Positions 14,710-22,479 of a stretch of DNA of 34,934 bases are shown piece by piece. Where the stretch lies: IMG/VR virus record IMGVR_UViG_3300011257_000067, positions 1-34,934 of that record. One strand, written 5' to 3'. The first letter of the stretch is position 1. The number at the start of each line of letters is the position of its first letter. The notes beneath the pieces were generated by a model that did not search any database, was not told where the DNA came from, and worked only from the letters and a program-made list of their open reading frames with translations. A program made the translations under genes and the position numbers. The stretch comes from a virus.

Positions 14710-15633
14710 ATGGCAGCGGTACTGGATTGGAAAAAAGTAGCAACAGCAGGCCCCACGGCAGACGGTCGGGAGATCCCCGAACAGGATCTGATCGATATCG
14801 CTGACACCTACGACACCGAAGAGTACACCGCCGTTATCTGGGGCAGCGATCCGATGGGACACAGCCAGTGGTATGGCAACTTTGGCCTGGTGCATGAAGT
14901 GAAGCTGGACAAAGACAAGAAAGGCCGTACCTGTCTGTTTGCCAAAATGGCTCCCAACACCCGATTGATGAACCTGCACGACCAGGGCCAAAAGCTGTTT
15001 ACCAGTATCGAGATCTGGCCGAACTTTGCCGACAGCGGCAAAGCTTATCTGACCGGGATCGCGGTAACTGACTTTCCTGCATCACTGGGCACCGAGGCGC
15101 TGCGTAAGTATTGCAAAAACACCGGCACCACTGTCTTACAAACCAATGAAAAATTCACGCTGGATACTCAAAGCCCGCAGGGCAATAGCAGCAAGGATGA
15201 CCAGGACACTGCCGGCACGGATGCCGACCTAACCCTATTTAAGCGTTTTATGTCACTGCTGAAAGGCGATGACCCCCTGAAAAATACCCCCCTGAATGAC
15301 GATTCCAACGAGGACGACGAGATGACCCCGGAACAGTTCCAACAGCTGCTGGAAGCGCAGCAAAACACCAATCAGCTGCTGGGAACACTGGCTGAAAAAT
15401 TCACCCCACTTCCCGCGAGTGCGGATGGCGCTGCTGCCGGTACCTATGGTGCAGATAACGGCGCTGCTGGTGCTAACGCTGCCCCGGTAGTGACCGCAGA
15501 ACAGTTTCAGCAGCTGCTGGATGGCCAGAAAGATCTGCAGACGAAGTTTGCCGCGCTGGCGGGTGAACAGCCTGGCACGAATGCAGGAGAGCATGACGGG
15601 GCGTCTGATCAATCACAGGGCGTTGTGGGGTAA
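14710..15633 (+). CDS. O: Capsid scaffolding protein/protease (P2 gpO-like)
   Basis: Internal scaffold that also cleaves itself and the capsid protein during head maturation. The 307-residue protein has a serine-protease-like N-terminal domain with candidate triad residues Asp18 (PTADGRE), His51 (DPMGHSQW) and Ser99 (LFTSIEI), and a C-terminal scaffold part made of two EQFQQLL-type helices (residues about 205-220 and 260-272) joined by an Ala/Gly-rich linker. P2 gpO has 284 residues. First gene of the rightward late operon, directly upstream of the capsid gene. Confidence 0.93.
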   Translation: MAAVLDWKKVATAGPTADGREIPEQDLIDIADTYDTEEYTAVIWGSDPMGHSQWYGNFGLVHEVKLDKDKKGRTCLFAKMAPNTRLMNLHDQGQKLFTSIEIWPNFADSGKAYLTGIAVTDFPASLGTEALRKYCKNTGTTVLQTNEKFTLDTQSPQGNSSKDDQDTAGTDADLTLFKRFMSLLKGDDPLKNTPLNDDSNEDDEMTPEQFQQLLEAQQNTNQLLGTLAEKFTPLPASADGAAAGTYGADNGAAGANAAPVVTAEQFQQLLDGQKDLQTKFAALAGEQPGTNAGEHDGASDQSQGVVG

Positions 15634-15690
15634 CCCCCCCGCTTTAAACGGGGCAAGCCCCATCAAACGGACAAAACAGGAATTTATCCT

Positions 15691-16695
15691 ATGAATATGA
15701 ATCAACGGACGGTCGCAGCGTTTGCGGCGCTACAGGCTAATCTGGCGGCGGGTTTCGGCGTTCCTTCGGTAGCTGAAACGTTTGCTGTCACCCCGAGTGT
15801 CGAACAGACACTGATGGATAAGATTGTCGAGCCTTCTGATTTTCTGAAGCGTATCAACGTTGTCGGTGTGCGCGATAAATCTGGCGATCGCCTGATGGGC
15901 GGCGTGTCTGGCACGATTGCGGGCCGCACCAACACCAGTGCAGCTGATCGTGTACCCCGCGATGTGTCTGATCTGACAGACTTTCAATATATCTGTGAAA
16001 AGACTGAATACGATATCGCCATCCCTTACCTGTTGCTGGACAACTGGTCTAAGTTTCCCGACTTTCAGACCCGTCTGTTGAAGTGGGTTGCTCATCAGAA
16101 AGCGATGGACCATATCATGATCGGCTGGAACGGTACGAGTGTGGCCGCTTCAACTGATCGTGTTGCAAACCCGCTGCTGCAGGATGTGAACAAAGGCTGG
16201 CTGCAGCACATGCGCGAAAACAAAGCGGGCAACATTCTGGTTGATGGCGGGACTGTAGGTTCAATCAAGCTGGGCGATGCGGGTGACTTTAAAACCCTGG
16301 ATGCGCTGGTCGGTGATATTAAAACCGCGATTCCTCTGCATCTGCGCGATGGCCTGATCTCGATTGTGGGTGAAGACCTGCTGGCCTGGGATGAAGGCAA
16401 GCTGTATTCCAGCCTGGGCGGCACCCCGACTGAGAAAGCCGGCATTCAGCAGGCAACCAAAACCTATGGCGGTTTGCCAGCCTTCACTGTGCCGCACTTT
16501 CCGGCACTGGGCGCCACGGTGACAACCTGGGAAAACCTGTCTATTTACTGGCAGGAAGAGTCCAACCGCCGCAGCCTGAAAGACAAGCCTGAACGCGATC
16601 GCACTGAAGATTTTCACAGCGTGAATGAAGCCTACGTGGTTGAAAACTTCGATAAGTTCGCAGCAGTGGAAGCGGCTAACGTCACGATTCTGTAA
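15691..16695 (+). CDS. N: Major capsid protein (P2 gpN-like)
   Basis: Builds the icosahedral head. The 334 residues match P2 gpN in order and length (357). Hallmarks include FAVTPSVEQTLMDKIVEPSD followed by FLKRINVVGV in the N-arm, GGVSGTIAGRTNTS, and the C-terminal NEAYVVENFDKFAAVEAANV. An AGGA ribosome site precedes it. The 57-base gap before it has overlapping short GC hairpins (for example CCCCG/CGGGG at 15637-15653) of uncertain meaning. Confidence 0.95.
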   Translation: MNMNQRTVAAFAALQANLAAGFGVPSVAETFAVTPSVEQTLMDKIVEPSDFLKRINVVGVRDKSGDRLMGGVSGTIAGRTNTSAADRVPRDVSDLTDFQYICEKTEYDIAIPYLLLDNWSKFPDFQTRLLKWVAHQKAMDHIMIGWNGTSVAASTDRVANPLLQDVNKGWLQHMRENKAGNILVDGGTVGSIKLGDAGDFKTLDALVGDIKTAIPLHLRDGLISIVGEDLLAWDEGKLYSSLGGTPTEKAGIQQATKTYGGLPAFTVPHFPALGATVTTWENLSIYWQEESNRRSLKDKPERDRTEDFHSVNEAYVVENFDKFAAVEAANVTIL

Positions 16696-16710
16696 ACCGT
16701 GACACCTGAG

Positions 16711-16734
16711 CAGGCCAGCTGAATGGCTGGCCTG
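16711..16734 (+). promoter_or_regulatory. Hairpin after the capsid gene
   Basis: A 9-base perfect stem CAGGCCAGC / GCTGGCCTG with a 6-base loop begins 16 bases after the capsid stop. Only a weak T-rich tail (TTGTTAG) follows, so it is likely a partial terminator or mRNA-stabilising stem that raises capsid transcript relative to downstream genes. Confidence 0.55.
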
Positions 16735-16772
16735 TTGTTAGATCAGTTAAATCCTGTGGGAGGAAAAAAACA

Positions 16773-17486
16773 ATGTCTCTGATGAAAAAAAACCAGGCAC
16801 GGCACGCGGCAAAACCCGCTGTGGTGGTGATTGAATCAACCCAGACCAGGCGGAAGAAAAACAGCGGTTCTGAAACCGCGAACCCGCCTGGCAAACTGGG
16901 TTGGCAGAGCCGCCATGCGCTGATGGTGTCTGCTCTGGCTAACGCTCTGGCAGAGCTGTCATCACATAACAGTGTTGAAGTCCGGGCGCAGATTAAACGC
17001 GATCGCCTGATCCCTGATTTTGCTGAATATCTGCAGGACTATCGCGCCGCTGGGCAAAGTTTTCCGAATGAACCACTGATTTACTTTGTTATCTGGCAAT
17101 TCGATATCGGCGATGTAGAACAGGCGCTGGAGTGGGGTTTCTTTGCTCTGGAGCAAGGCCAGTCGATGCCTGAGCGGTTTAAGCGTGATCTGGCTACGTA
17201 TATCGCGGATGAAACGATCGGCTGGGCTGAACAGCAGTTCAAAGCCGGCAACAGTATTGAACCCTACTTCGGCCAGGTGTTGGCCAAGGTGGAGGACGAA
17301 TGGAAGCTGTTTGAGAAGATTACCGCTAACTATTTCAAGTTGGCCGGGCTGTCTCTTCTGACCGGAGAGCCGACGGAAGAACAGCAGAAAGCAGCGCTTG
17401 AGTATTTCAGAAAAGCGCATGAGAAATACAGCAAAGTGGGGGTAAAAACCCGCATGAACGAGCTGGAAAAAGTGTTAGGTATTTAA
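16773..17486 (+). CDS. M: Terminase small subunit (P2 gpM-like)
   Basis: DNA-recognition subunit of the packaging terminase, acting with gpP at cos. The 237-residue protein (P2 gpM 247) has a basic N-terminal tail followed by a helical body; NEPLIYFVIWQFDIGDVEQA followed by LEWGFFALEQ and the later AEQQFKAGNSIEPYF are typical of the family. A strong GGGAGGA ribosome site is present. The following 120 bases contain no gene, only an imperfect hairpin (CTGGCT near 17518 pairing with AGCCAG near 17552). Confidence 0.92.
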   Translation: MSLMKKNQARHAAKPAVVVIESTQTRRKKNSGSETANPPGKLGWQSRHALMVSALANALAELSSHNSVEVRAQIKRDRLIPDFAEYLQDYRAAGQSFPNEPLIYFVIWQFDIGDVEQALEWGFFALEQGQSMPERFKRDLATYIADETIGWAEQQFKAGNSIEPYFGQVLAKVEDEWKLFEKITANYFKLAGLSLLTGEPTEEQQKAALEYFRKAHEKYSKVGVKTRMNELEKVLGI

Positions 17487-17606
17487 ACGATTTTAAAGGT
17501 TCCACCCACCGACAGCGCCTGGCTGCTCTGTTTAATCGCTGTAGCGAATTAGCCAGCAGTCAGACCGCTGTCACCCAATTTATAAACACTGCCGTGTGGT
17601 GATGTG

Positions 17607-18071
17607 ATGAGCTTTAGCGGAATAACCCGACAGGATGTGCAAGCAACAACGCTGGCAAACGCTGCGTTTTTCCCTGATGTCGAGCTGAAAGAGTTTGTCG
17701 ATACCTATCGCATCCCCTCTGATTATCACACCAGCATGGTGACCGAACAGCTCTATCTGGCGATGTCTGATATCAACCTGCAGCTGAATAACTGGCGCAA
17801 AGATCAGATCGCCCTGGGCGTGACCGCCCTGGAAGATGCTGAAGCGGAAGCGATCGGCAATGTCAGCCCTCTGGTGCGGCTGTATAAACAGGCGGTGTTT
17901 TGCCTGGCAAAAGCCAAACTGCTGACCGACTTCGCCACGGTGTTTCGTAAAGCCGAAGCCGAGAATCTGGGCAAAGAAGCGCCCGAACGTGAAGAAAAAC
18001 TGATGGAACAGAGCAACCAGGCGGTGCGGGGCATTATCGGTAAACCGCGCATCACGTCGGAGCTGATCTGA
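17607..18071 (+). CDS. L: Head completion protein (P2 gpL-like)
   Basis: Head-tail connector protein that plugs filled heads. The 154-residue protein carries the family features: FFPDVELKEFVDTYRIPSDY, then QLYLAMSDINLQLNNWR and LYKQAVFCLAKAKLLTDF. P2 gpL has 169 residues. I chose ATG 17607 over the in-frame GTG at 17604; the ribosome site is weak in either case. The stop overlaps the next start by one base. Confidence 0.9.
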   Translation: MSFSGITRQDVQATTLANAAFFPDVELKEFVDTYRIPSDYHTSMVTEQLYLAMSDINLQLNNWRKDQIALGVTALEDAEAEAIGNVSPLVRLYKQAVFCLAKAKLLTDFATVFRKAEAENLGKEAPEREEKLMEQSNQAVRGIIGKPRITSELI

Positions 18072-18520
18072 TGATTAAGCTGCAGAGCCTGACCCAGCAC
18101 ATGCTGAACCTGAATCTGTTTGATCCGGAACAGATGGACAGCTGGGCCGAAGAGGGCACGCTGATTCCCGCCCGTAAAGACACCGATGCGGGCATGATGA
18201 TTGGCCGCTGGCGGTACCGGGGTGTGATCAGCCTGGAACGGTATAGCAAAGACGCCGGGTTGCTGATGGCCGCTGTGCTGGCCTGGCTGACTACCGATGA
18301 TGATCGCGTGGGGCTTGATGACCCCACCCTGGACCCAGACCCGGCCGAGGATGGCTCTTTCTTTGTTGATATCACGGTGTCATTTCAGGAAACGATCTAC
18401 CTGGTGCCGGATGAAACAGGCCCCTATCTGATTGATGGGCAGAAATTTGGTTTAGGCGCGTTTGATCTCTGGGTTGCTGAAAACAGCACCACGCACCATG
18501 CGGCGGCAGAACCGGCGTGA
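18071..18520 (+). CDS. R: Tail completion protein (P2 gpR-like)
   Basis: Needed to complete tail tubes for head joining. A 149-residue protein close in size to P2 gpR (155), with the family N-terminus MIKLQSLTQHMLN and a later SFQETIYLVPDETGPYLIDG. Overlaps both neighbours, in the P2 gene order L-R-S. Confidence 0.85.
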   Translation: MIKLQSLTQHMLNLNLFDPEQMDSWAEEGTLIPARKDTDAGMMIGRWRYRGVISLERYSKDAGLLMAAVLAWLTTDDDRVGLDDPTLDPDPAEDGSFFVDITVSFQETIYLVPDETGPYLIDGQKFGLGAFDLWVAENSTTHHAAAEPA

Positions 18521-19179
18521 TAACCGTTGGTGTCAGCGGTGATCTGACACTGCGGCAGCAGCTGCGCTATTTATCGCTACCCAGGGCAAAACGCCGAAAG
18601 ATGAACCGGCGACTGGGGCGGCAAGTTATCACGCTAAGCCGTAAGCGTGTTACGGCACAAAAAGGGGTCGATGGTCAGCCCTGGGAACGGCGTAAAAACG
18701 GCCGTGGGAAGATGCTGAAACGGCTGATGAAAGGCCAGAATGTACGCCTGTATGTGAACGACCAGAACGGCAAAATCACCTGGCCGAACGCGATGATGGG
18801 CAAGATTGCCCGGCGTCACCAGGAGGGCATCCCGGAAACGGTAACGGCGTCGGATATGGCGAAACGCTACGGCGAACCGGATTACACCGGCGCTGCAACC
18901 CCAGAGCAGGCTAAATCCCTGGTGAAAGAGGGGTTCAGGGTGTACGCCGGCAAGCGTAAAAACGGCCGGGTAAAAACCCGTAAGGCCAGCCAGAAATGGA
19001 TACGCGAGAACATGACATTAGGGCAGGCCGGTTTGGTGCTTCGTTTGTTACGAGAAGCCCAGCGGAAAACCCAGTGGGAGATCCCGGTACCGGAACGGTC
19101 GTTTTTAGGGGTTTCAGCAACAGATAAACAGCAGCTGGCAGATGATTTTTTCCAGCAGCTGATGAGTGACATTAGATAA
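18517..19179 (+). CDS. S: Tail completion/virion morphogenesis protein (P2 gpS-like)
   Basis: A 220-residue basic protein with the phage virion morphogenesis signature: RRLGRQVITLSRKRVTAQKG, DGQPWERRKNGRGKML, and PERSFLGVSATDKQQLADDF near the C-terminus. It is longer than P2 gpS (150) because of a middle basic insert (about residues 90-170). It starts with GTG at 18517, overlapping the gpR stop; no ATG fits the conserved N-terminus. Confidence 0.86.
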   Translation: MITVGVSGDLTLRQQLRYLSLPRAKRRKMNRRLGRQVITLSRKRVTAQKGVDGQPWERRKNGRGKMLKRLMKGQNVRLYVNDQNGKITWPNAMMGKIARRHQEGIPETVTASDMAKRYGEPDYTGAATPEQAKSLVKEGFRVYAGKRKNGRVKTRKASQKWIRENMTLGQAGLVLRLLREAQRKTQWEIPVPERSFLGVSATDKQQLADDFFQQLMSDIR

Positions 19180-19200
19180 CGCAGACGAAAGGACAGAGCT

Positions 19201-20322
19201 ATGTCAGTAGGTCAGGTACAAGTTAACCACGTTAACCTCGTGCAGGGTGGTTTTGATGAGATTGAACGCCAGGTGCTGTTTATCGGTACTGCGGCCATCA
19301 CTGATAACGATGGCACCATCATTCCTGTTAGCAACGAATCGGATCTGGATGTGCTGCTGGGCGCAGCAGACAGCGATCTGAAAACCCAGGTGGTTGCTGC
19401 CCGTGACAATGCCGGGCAGAACTGGCAGGCCAGCATTGCCCCCATTGTTGAGGGTACCGACTGGAGGCTGGCGCTTGATATGGCGATGCAGCAGAACGCT
19501 AAAGTTGAAATGGTGGCAGTCTGCACCCCGGTGGTCGATCAGGCGGCAGTGGATGCGGCGTATGCCAAAACCATGGAGATTCTGGGCACCTATCAGCGTT
19601 TTCTGATAATCGGCCTGGCAGTATCAGGCATCGATGCCACCCCCGTCACCGGTGAGACCTGGGCGGAATATATTGCCCGCATTAACCCGGTCACCAGTGG
19701 CGCAGCGGCAAACCGGGTGTTTGTGGTGCCGCAGTTGCATGGCAACAATCTGGGCGTGCTGATGGGCCGTTTGTGCAACCGTGCGGCCAGCATTGCCGAC
19801 ACCCCGATGCGGGTGATCACCGGAGCGCTGGTTGGCCTGGGAGATGAACCGACCGACATCGATGGCGTGCCACTGGATATGGCACACCTGAAGGCGCTGG
19901 ACCAGGCGCGTTTTTCTGTGCCGCAGTGGTATCCGGATTACCCTGGCACCTACTGGGCCGACTGCAACCTGCTGGACATTCCCGCCGGTGACTTCCAGGT
20001 GATCGAACACATGCGCGTGCTGGATTATCTGGCCCGCCGGGTGCGTGTATTAGCGATCGCCCGGGTAGCTGATCGCAAACTGAACCGCACCGCTGCGAGT
20101 ATTGAATTTAACAAAACCTATTTTCAGCGGCCGCTACGTGAGGCCAGTAAATCAACAAAGTTTAAGGGCGTGCCATTCCCGGCCATGATTTTGCCGCCCT
20201 TACCTGACGACATTGCCATTGTGTGGACCAACTCAACCGATGTGCAGGTGTATATCTCCGCGCAGCCTTACAACTGTCCGAAGAAGATCACCGTCAATCT
20301 GATGCTGGATCTCACTAACTGA
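19201..20322 (+). CDS. Tail sheath protein (DUF2586-like)
   Basis: Contractile sheath subunit. The 373-residue protein starts MSVGQVQVNHVNLVQGGFDE, has QVLFIGTAAI, and ends with a segment (DIAIVWTNSTDVQVYISAQP, then CPKKITVNLMLDL) typical of the DUF2586 sheath-like family used by Vibrio K139-type P2 relatives in place of P2 FI. Its position directly before a tube gene supports this. An AAAGGACAGAG ribosome site precedes the start. Confidence 0.85.
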   Translation: MSVGQVQVNHVNLVQGGFDEIERQVLFIGTAAITDNDGTIIPVSNESDLDVLLGAADSDLKTQVVAARDNAGQNWQASIAPIVEGTDWRLALDMAMQQNAKVEMVAVCTPVVDQAAVDAAYAKTMEILGTYQRFLIIGLAVSGIDATPVTGETWAEYIARINPVTSGAAANRVFVVPQLHGNNLGVLMGRLCNRAASIADTPMRVITGALVGLGDEPTDIDGVPLDMAHLKALDQARFSVPQWYPDYPGTYWADCNLLDIPAGDFQVIEHMRVLDYLARRVRVLAIARVADRKLNRTAASIEFNKTYFQRPLREASKSTKFKGVPFPAMILPPLPDDIAIVWTNSTDVQVYISAQPYNCPKKITVNLMLDLTN

Positions 20323-20348
20323 TCTTCCTAACCAGGAGCTAAAACGCC

Positions 20349-20798
20349 ATGAGTAAAATTTCAGGAATGTCATTCGATTTTGATCTGTCGGGCACGCAGA
20401 TTCATGCGGATAAAATGACGCTCGATATCACCGATAACACCACTGTTGCGAAAACCAAAGGGGTGCCAAACGGTCATACCGATGGCGATGTGGAAGCCGC
20501 CGGCGAAATGGAGCTGGACAGCACTAACTATCTGTTAGTGATGGAACAAGCCAAAGCTGCCGGGTCGTTTCGGGCTTTGAAGCCCTTTGATATCACTTCA
20601 TACGCGAAAGCCGGTGACGATGAACTGAAGGTGGAAGCCTTCGGCTGCAAACTCACGATTTCAAGTCTGTTAGATGTGGATAACAACAGCGCTGATAAAA
20701 CCGTGCATAAGCTGCCGTTCATCGTCACTGATCCGGATTTTGTGAAGATCAACGGTGTGCCGTATCTCACCAGTGAAGAAACTGCCGGGCTGCTGTAA
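20349..20798 (+). CDS. Tail tube protein (DUF2597-like)
   Basis: A 149-residue protein expected to form the inner tube inside the sheath. The family features are SGMSFDFDLSGTQIHADKM, a GVPNGHTDGDVEAAGEME turn and a final FVKINGVPYLTSEE. This is the P2 FII position and length. An AGGAGCTAAAACGCC ribosome region precedes it. Confidence 0.85.
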   Translation: MSKISGMSFDFDLSGTQIHADKMTLDITDNTTVAKTKGVPNGHTDGDVEAAGEMELDSTNYLLVMEQAKAAGSFRALKPFDITSYAKAGDDELKVEAFGCKLTISSLLDVDNNSADKTVHKLPFIVTDPDFVKINGVPYLTSEETAGLL

Positions 20799-20820
20799 CC
20801 GGCAGCGGTAGGGGGAATGT

Positions 20821-21234
20821 ATGAACCAGGAAAAACTGATCGCCCAGCTGAAGATTGACGAAGGGTTTCGCGGCAAACCATACCGCTGCACCGCGGGGAA
20901 GCTGACCATCGGCTTTGGGCGCAACCTGGACGATGTAGGGGTGAGTGTTGCTGAAGCTGAAATGATGCTAAGCGAAGACCTCAAAGAAGCGGTGCCACAG
21001 CTGGAGGCTCTGCCCCATTACCGCATGTTAAACGATGTGCGGCAGAACGTGCTGTGCAATATGGCGTTTAATCTGGGCATTCCCCGTTTGATGATGTTTA
21101 AAAACATGTGGTCTGCCCTGGCACATCGAAACTATGAAACCGCAGCGGCTGAAATGTTGAATTCTCGCTGGGCCCGGCAAGTTGGAGAACGTGCCGAACG
21201 TCTGGCTAAAGAGATGAGAACCGGGGAGTTCTGA
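20821..21234 (+). CDS. GH24 lysozyme endolysin
   Basis: Cleaves the glycan strand of murein for host lysis. The 137-residue protein has the phage lysozyme active-site run: Glu14 (IDEGFRGKPY), Cys23 and Thr29 (RCTAGKLTIGFG), an E-x8-C-x5-T triad; in T4 lysozyme the second position is Asp20, and the Cys version is found in a well-known subgroup. No signal peptide, so release needs the holin encoded next. It stands between the tube and the tail chaperone genes, while P2 has its lysis genes before R. Confidence 0.93.
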   Translation: MNQEKLIAQLKIDEGFRGKPYRCTAGKLTIGFGRNLDDVGVSVAEAEMMLSEDLKEAVPQLEALPHYRMLNDVRQNVLCNMAFNLGIPRLMMFKNMWSALAHRNYETAAAEMLNSRWARQVGERAERLAKEMRTGEF

Positions 21235-21716
21235 TGAGCATTCTTGACAGTGTGGTGAATATCGCCACCGGTGGACTGGCTAAAACAGCTCTTTCTATCG
21301 CTGAAAAATGGTTTCCGCCATCGATGAGCGAGGCTGATAAACAGCAGGCAGCGCTGGCGTTTGAATCGCTGGAACTGGAGCGACAGAAAGCTACAAATCA
21401 GGCGATCAGTCAGGCCACACAAGACCTGACAGACCGCATTGCGCAGCTGGAGGGCACCGCGTCAGATCTGAAGTCACTGCCCATTGTTGGCCGTATTGTG
21501 TTGTTTGCCCGGGGGGCACAGCGCCCGGTGTGGGGTTTTGCAACCCTCTGGATGGATTACCAATGGTTTAGCGGCAACTGGCACACGCTGACAGCCAATC
21601 AGGAAACTGCGCTGATCGTGATTAACGCCCTGGTGCTTGGGTTTCTGTTTGGTGAACGCGCAGTGAAAAACCTGATGCCGCTGATTCTCAGAGTGCTGGG
21701 CCCAAAAATCAGCTAA
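21234..21716 (+). CDS. Holin-like membrane protein (3TM/GTA type)
   Basis: A 160-residue protein overlapping the lysozyme gene by one base. It has an amphipathic N-terminus, a helical coil (ALAFESLELERQKATNQAIS) and two hydrophobic segments near the C-terminus (about 98-115 and 125-143, ALIVINALVLGFLFGERAV). The RPVWGFATLWM motif is typical of the three-transmembrane holin family of gene transfer agents. It would permeabilise the inner membrane to release the lysozyme. Confidence 0.78.
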   Translation: MSILDSVVNIATGGLAKTALSIAEKWFPPSMSEADKQQAALAFESLELERQKATNQAISQATQDLTDRIAQLEGTASDLKSLPIVGRIVLFARGAQRPVWGFATLWMDYQWFSGNWHTLTANQETALIVINALVLGFLFGERAVKNLMPLILRVLGPKIS

Positions 21717-21731
21717 TGGAGACCGGGGAAT

Positions 21732-21983
21732 ATGGACGATTCAATTATTAACCAGGCATGGTTTCCGATTGCATTGATGTTAAGCGAATTTGCCCTGGGC
21801 GGTGTGGTTGCGTTTCAGATTGCAGTGTTTAAGCAGATCGCTAAGAACAAGGTTGATCTGCTGAATTACAAACTTGAAGTGTCTCAGACATACGCGAAAG
21901 ACAGTGAAATAAAAGAGATGTTTAAACGGCTGGACGACAAATTAGACAGAGTTCTAAGTGACGTTCATCACAACAATAACTAA
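21732..21983 (+). CDS. Small membrane protein with coiled coil, lysis-associated
   Basis: An 83-residue protein with one N-terminal membrane segment (WFPIALMLSEFALGGVVAFQ) and a charged helical tail (EIKEMFKRLDDKLDRVLSDV). It could be a second holin, an antiholin or an inner-membrane spanin; no outer-membrane lipoprotein partner is encoded within or next to it. GGGGAA ribosome site. Confidence 0.65.
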   Translation: MDDSIINQAWFPIALMLSEFALGGVVAFQIAVFKQIAKNKVDLLNYKLEVSQTYAKDSEIKEMFKRLDDKLDRVLSDVHHNNN

Positions 21984-21998
21984 TCGAGGTGATTAGAG

Positions 21999-22271
21999 AT
22001 GGCACAGAAAACAGGCAAGGCGATCACGCTGACCGTCGGTGAAGATGATCTGAATTTTAACGTTGGGTTGGCGGATTACGAACGCTATCAAAACGAACTG
22101 GCAATGGATAACAAGGTTGCGCCGGCGAAAAACTTTTTAAAGCGCTGCGCCGCGGATGATGACACCACCGCCGCCCTTGAGGTGCGTTTTGCCCAGGGGC
22201 TGGCTGTAGAGATCTCCGGCGCTGTGGTGAGCGCCTACCGGCCAGATGTGGAGATAAAAATAAAGGAATAG
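21999..22271 (+). CDS. Putative tail assembly chaperone, upstream frame
   Basis: A 90-residue acidic protein (MAQKTGKAITLTVGEDDLNF, DYERYQNELAMDNKVAPAKN, LKRCAADDD) of the kind annotated as phage tail assembly chaperone. It lies directly before the tape measure gene, where P2 has E and E' and lambda has G and GT. Its end overlaps a second frame that seems reachable only by a -1 shift. A GAGGTGATTAG ribosome site precedes the start. Confidence 0.75.
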   Translation: MAQKTGKAITLTVGEDDLNFNVGLADYERYQNELAMDNKVAPAKNFLKRCAADDDTTAALEVRFAQGLAVEISGAVVSAYRPDVEIKIKE

Positions 22272-22459
22272 AACGCCGCAGCCAGCGACTGAACGACGAT
22301 GGTCTGGGCCAGATGCGGGTGTTATCCCTGCGCTGGTTTCCGACCATCGAACCCACTGAAGACAGTATGGCAGAGGCGATCTGGCTGGAAAACTCATACT
22401 GGGAACGCCATTCGGTGGCTGTGGCGAACGGCATAGCTAAAGCGTTTAAAGGCAAATAA
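22265..22459 (+). CDS. Tail assembly chaperone extension, probably made by -1 frameshift
   Basis: In the -1 frame relative to the chaperone, an uninterrupted stretch continues for about 64 residues (IERRSQRLNDDGLGQMRVLS, then LRWFPTIEPTEDS and AEAIWLENSYWERHS, with VAVANGIAKAFKGK at the end) and stops at 22457. It resembles DUF6890-type small phage proteins. It has no usable start codon or ribosome site of its own until an internal ATG. An A-AAG slip site at 22262-22265 (ATA AAG GAA TAG in the zero frame) would fuse it to the chaperone to give about 153 residues. The frameshift is inferred. Confidence 0.65.
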   Translation, partial: GIERRSQRLNDDGLGQMRVLSLRWFPTIEPTEDSMAEAIWLENSYWERHSVAVANGIAKAFKGK

Positions 22460-22479
22460 TCACTTAACCCGGGGGCATC

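Noticed and set aside
14536-14991. Extension of the terminase frame upstream of 14535
   Set aside because: It crosses the divergent promoter gap and reads antisense to the start of gene O; family length fits the 14535 start.
16261-16617. Leftward 118-codon frame inside the capsid gene
   Set aside because: Antisense shadow of the capsid gene; similar frames occur under most long genes here because of biased codon use.
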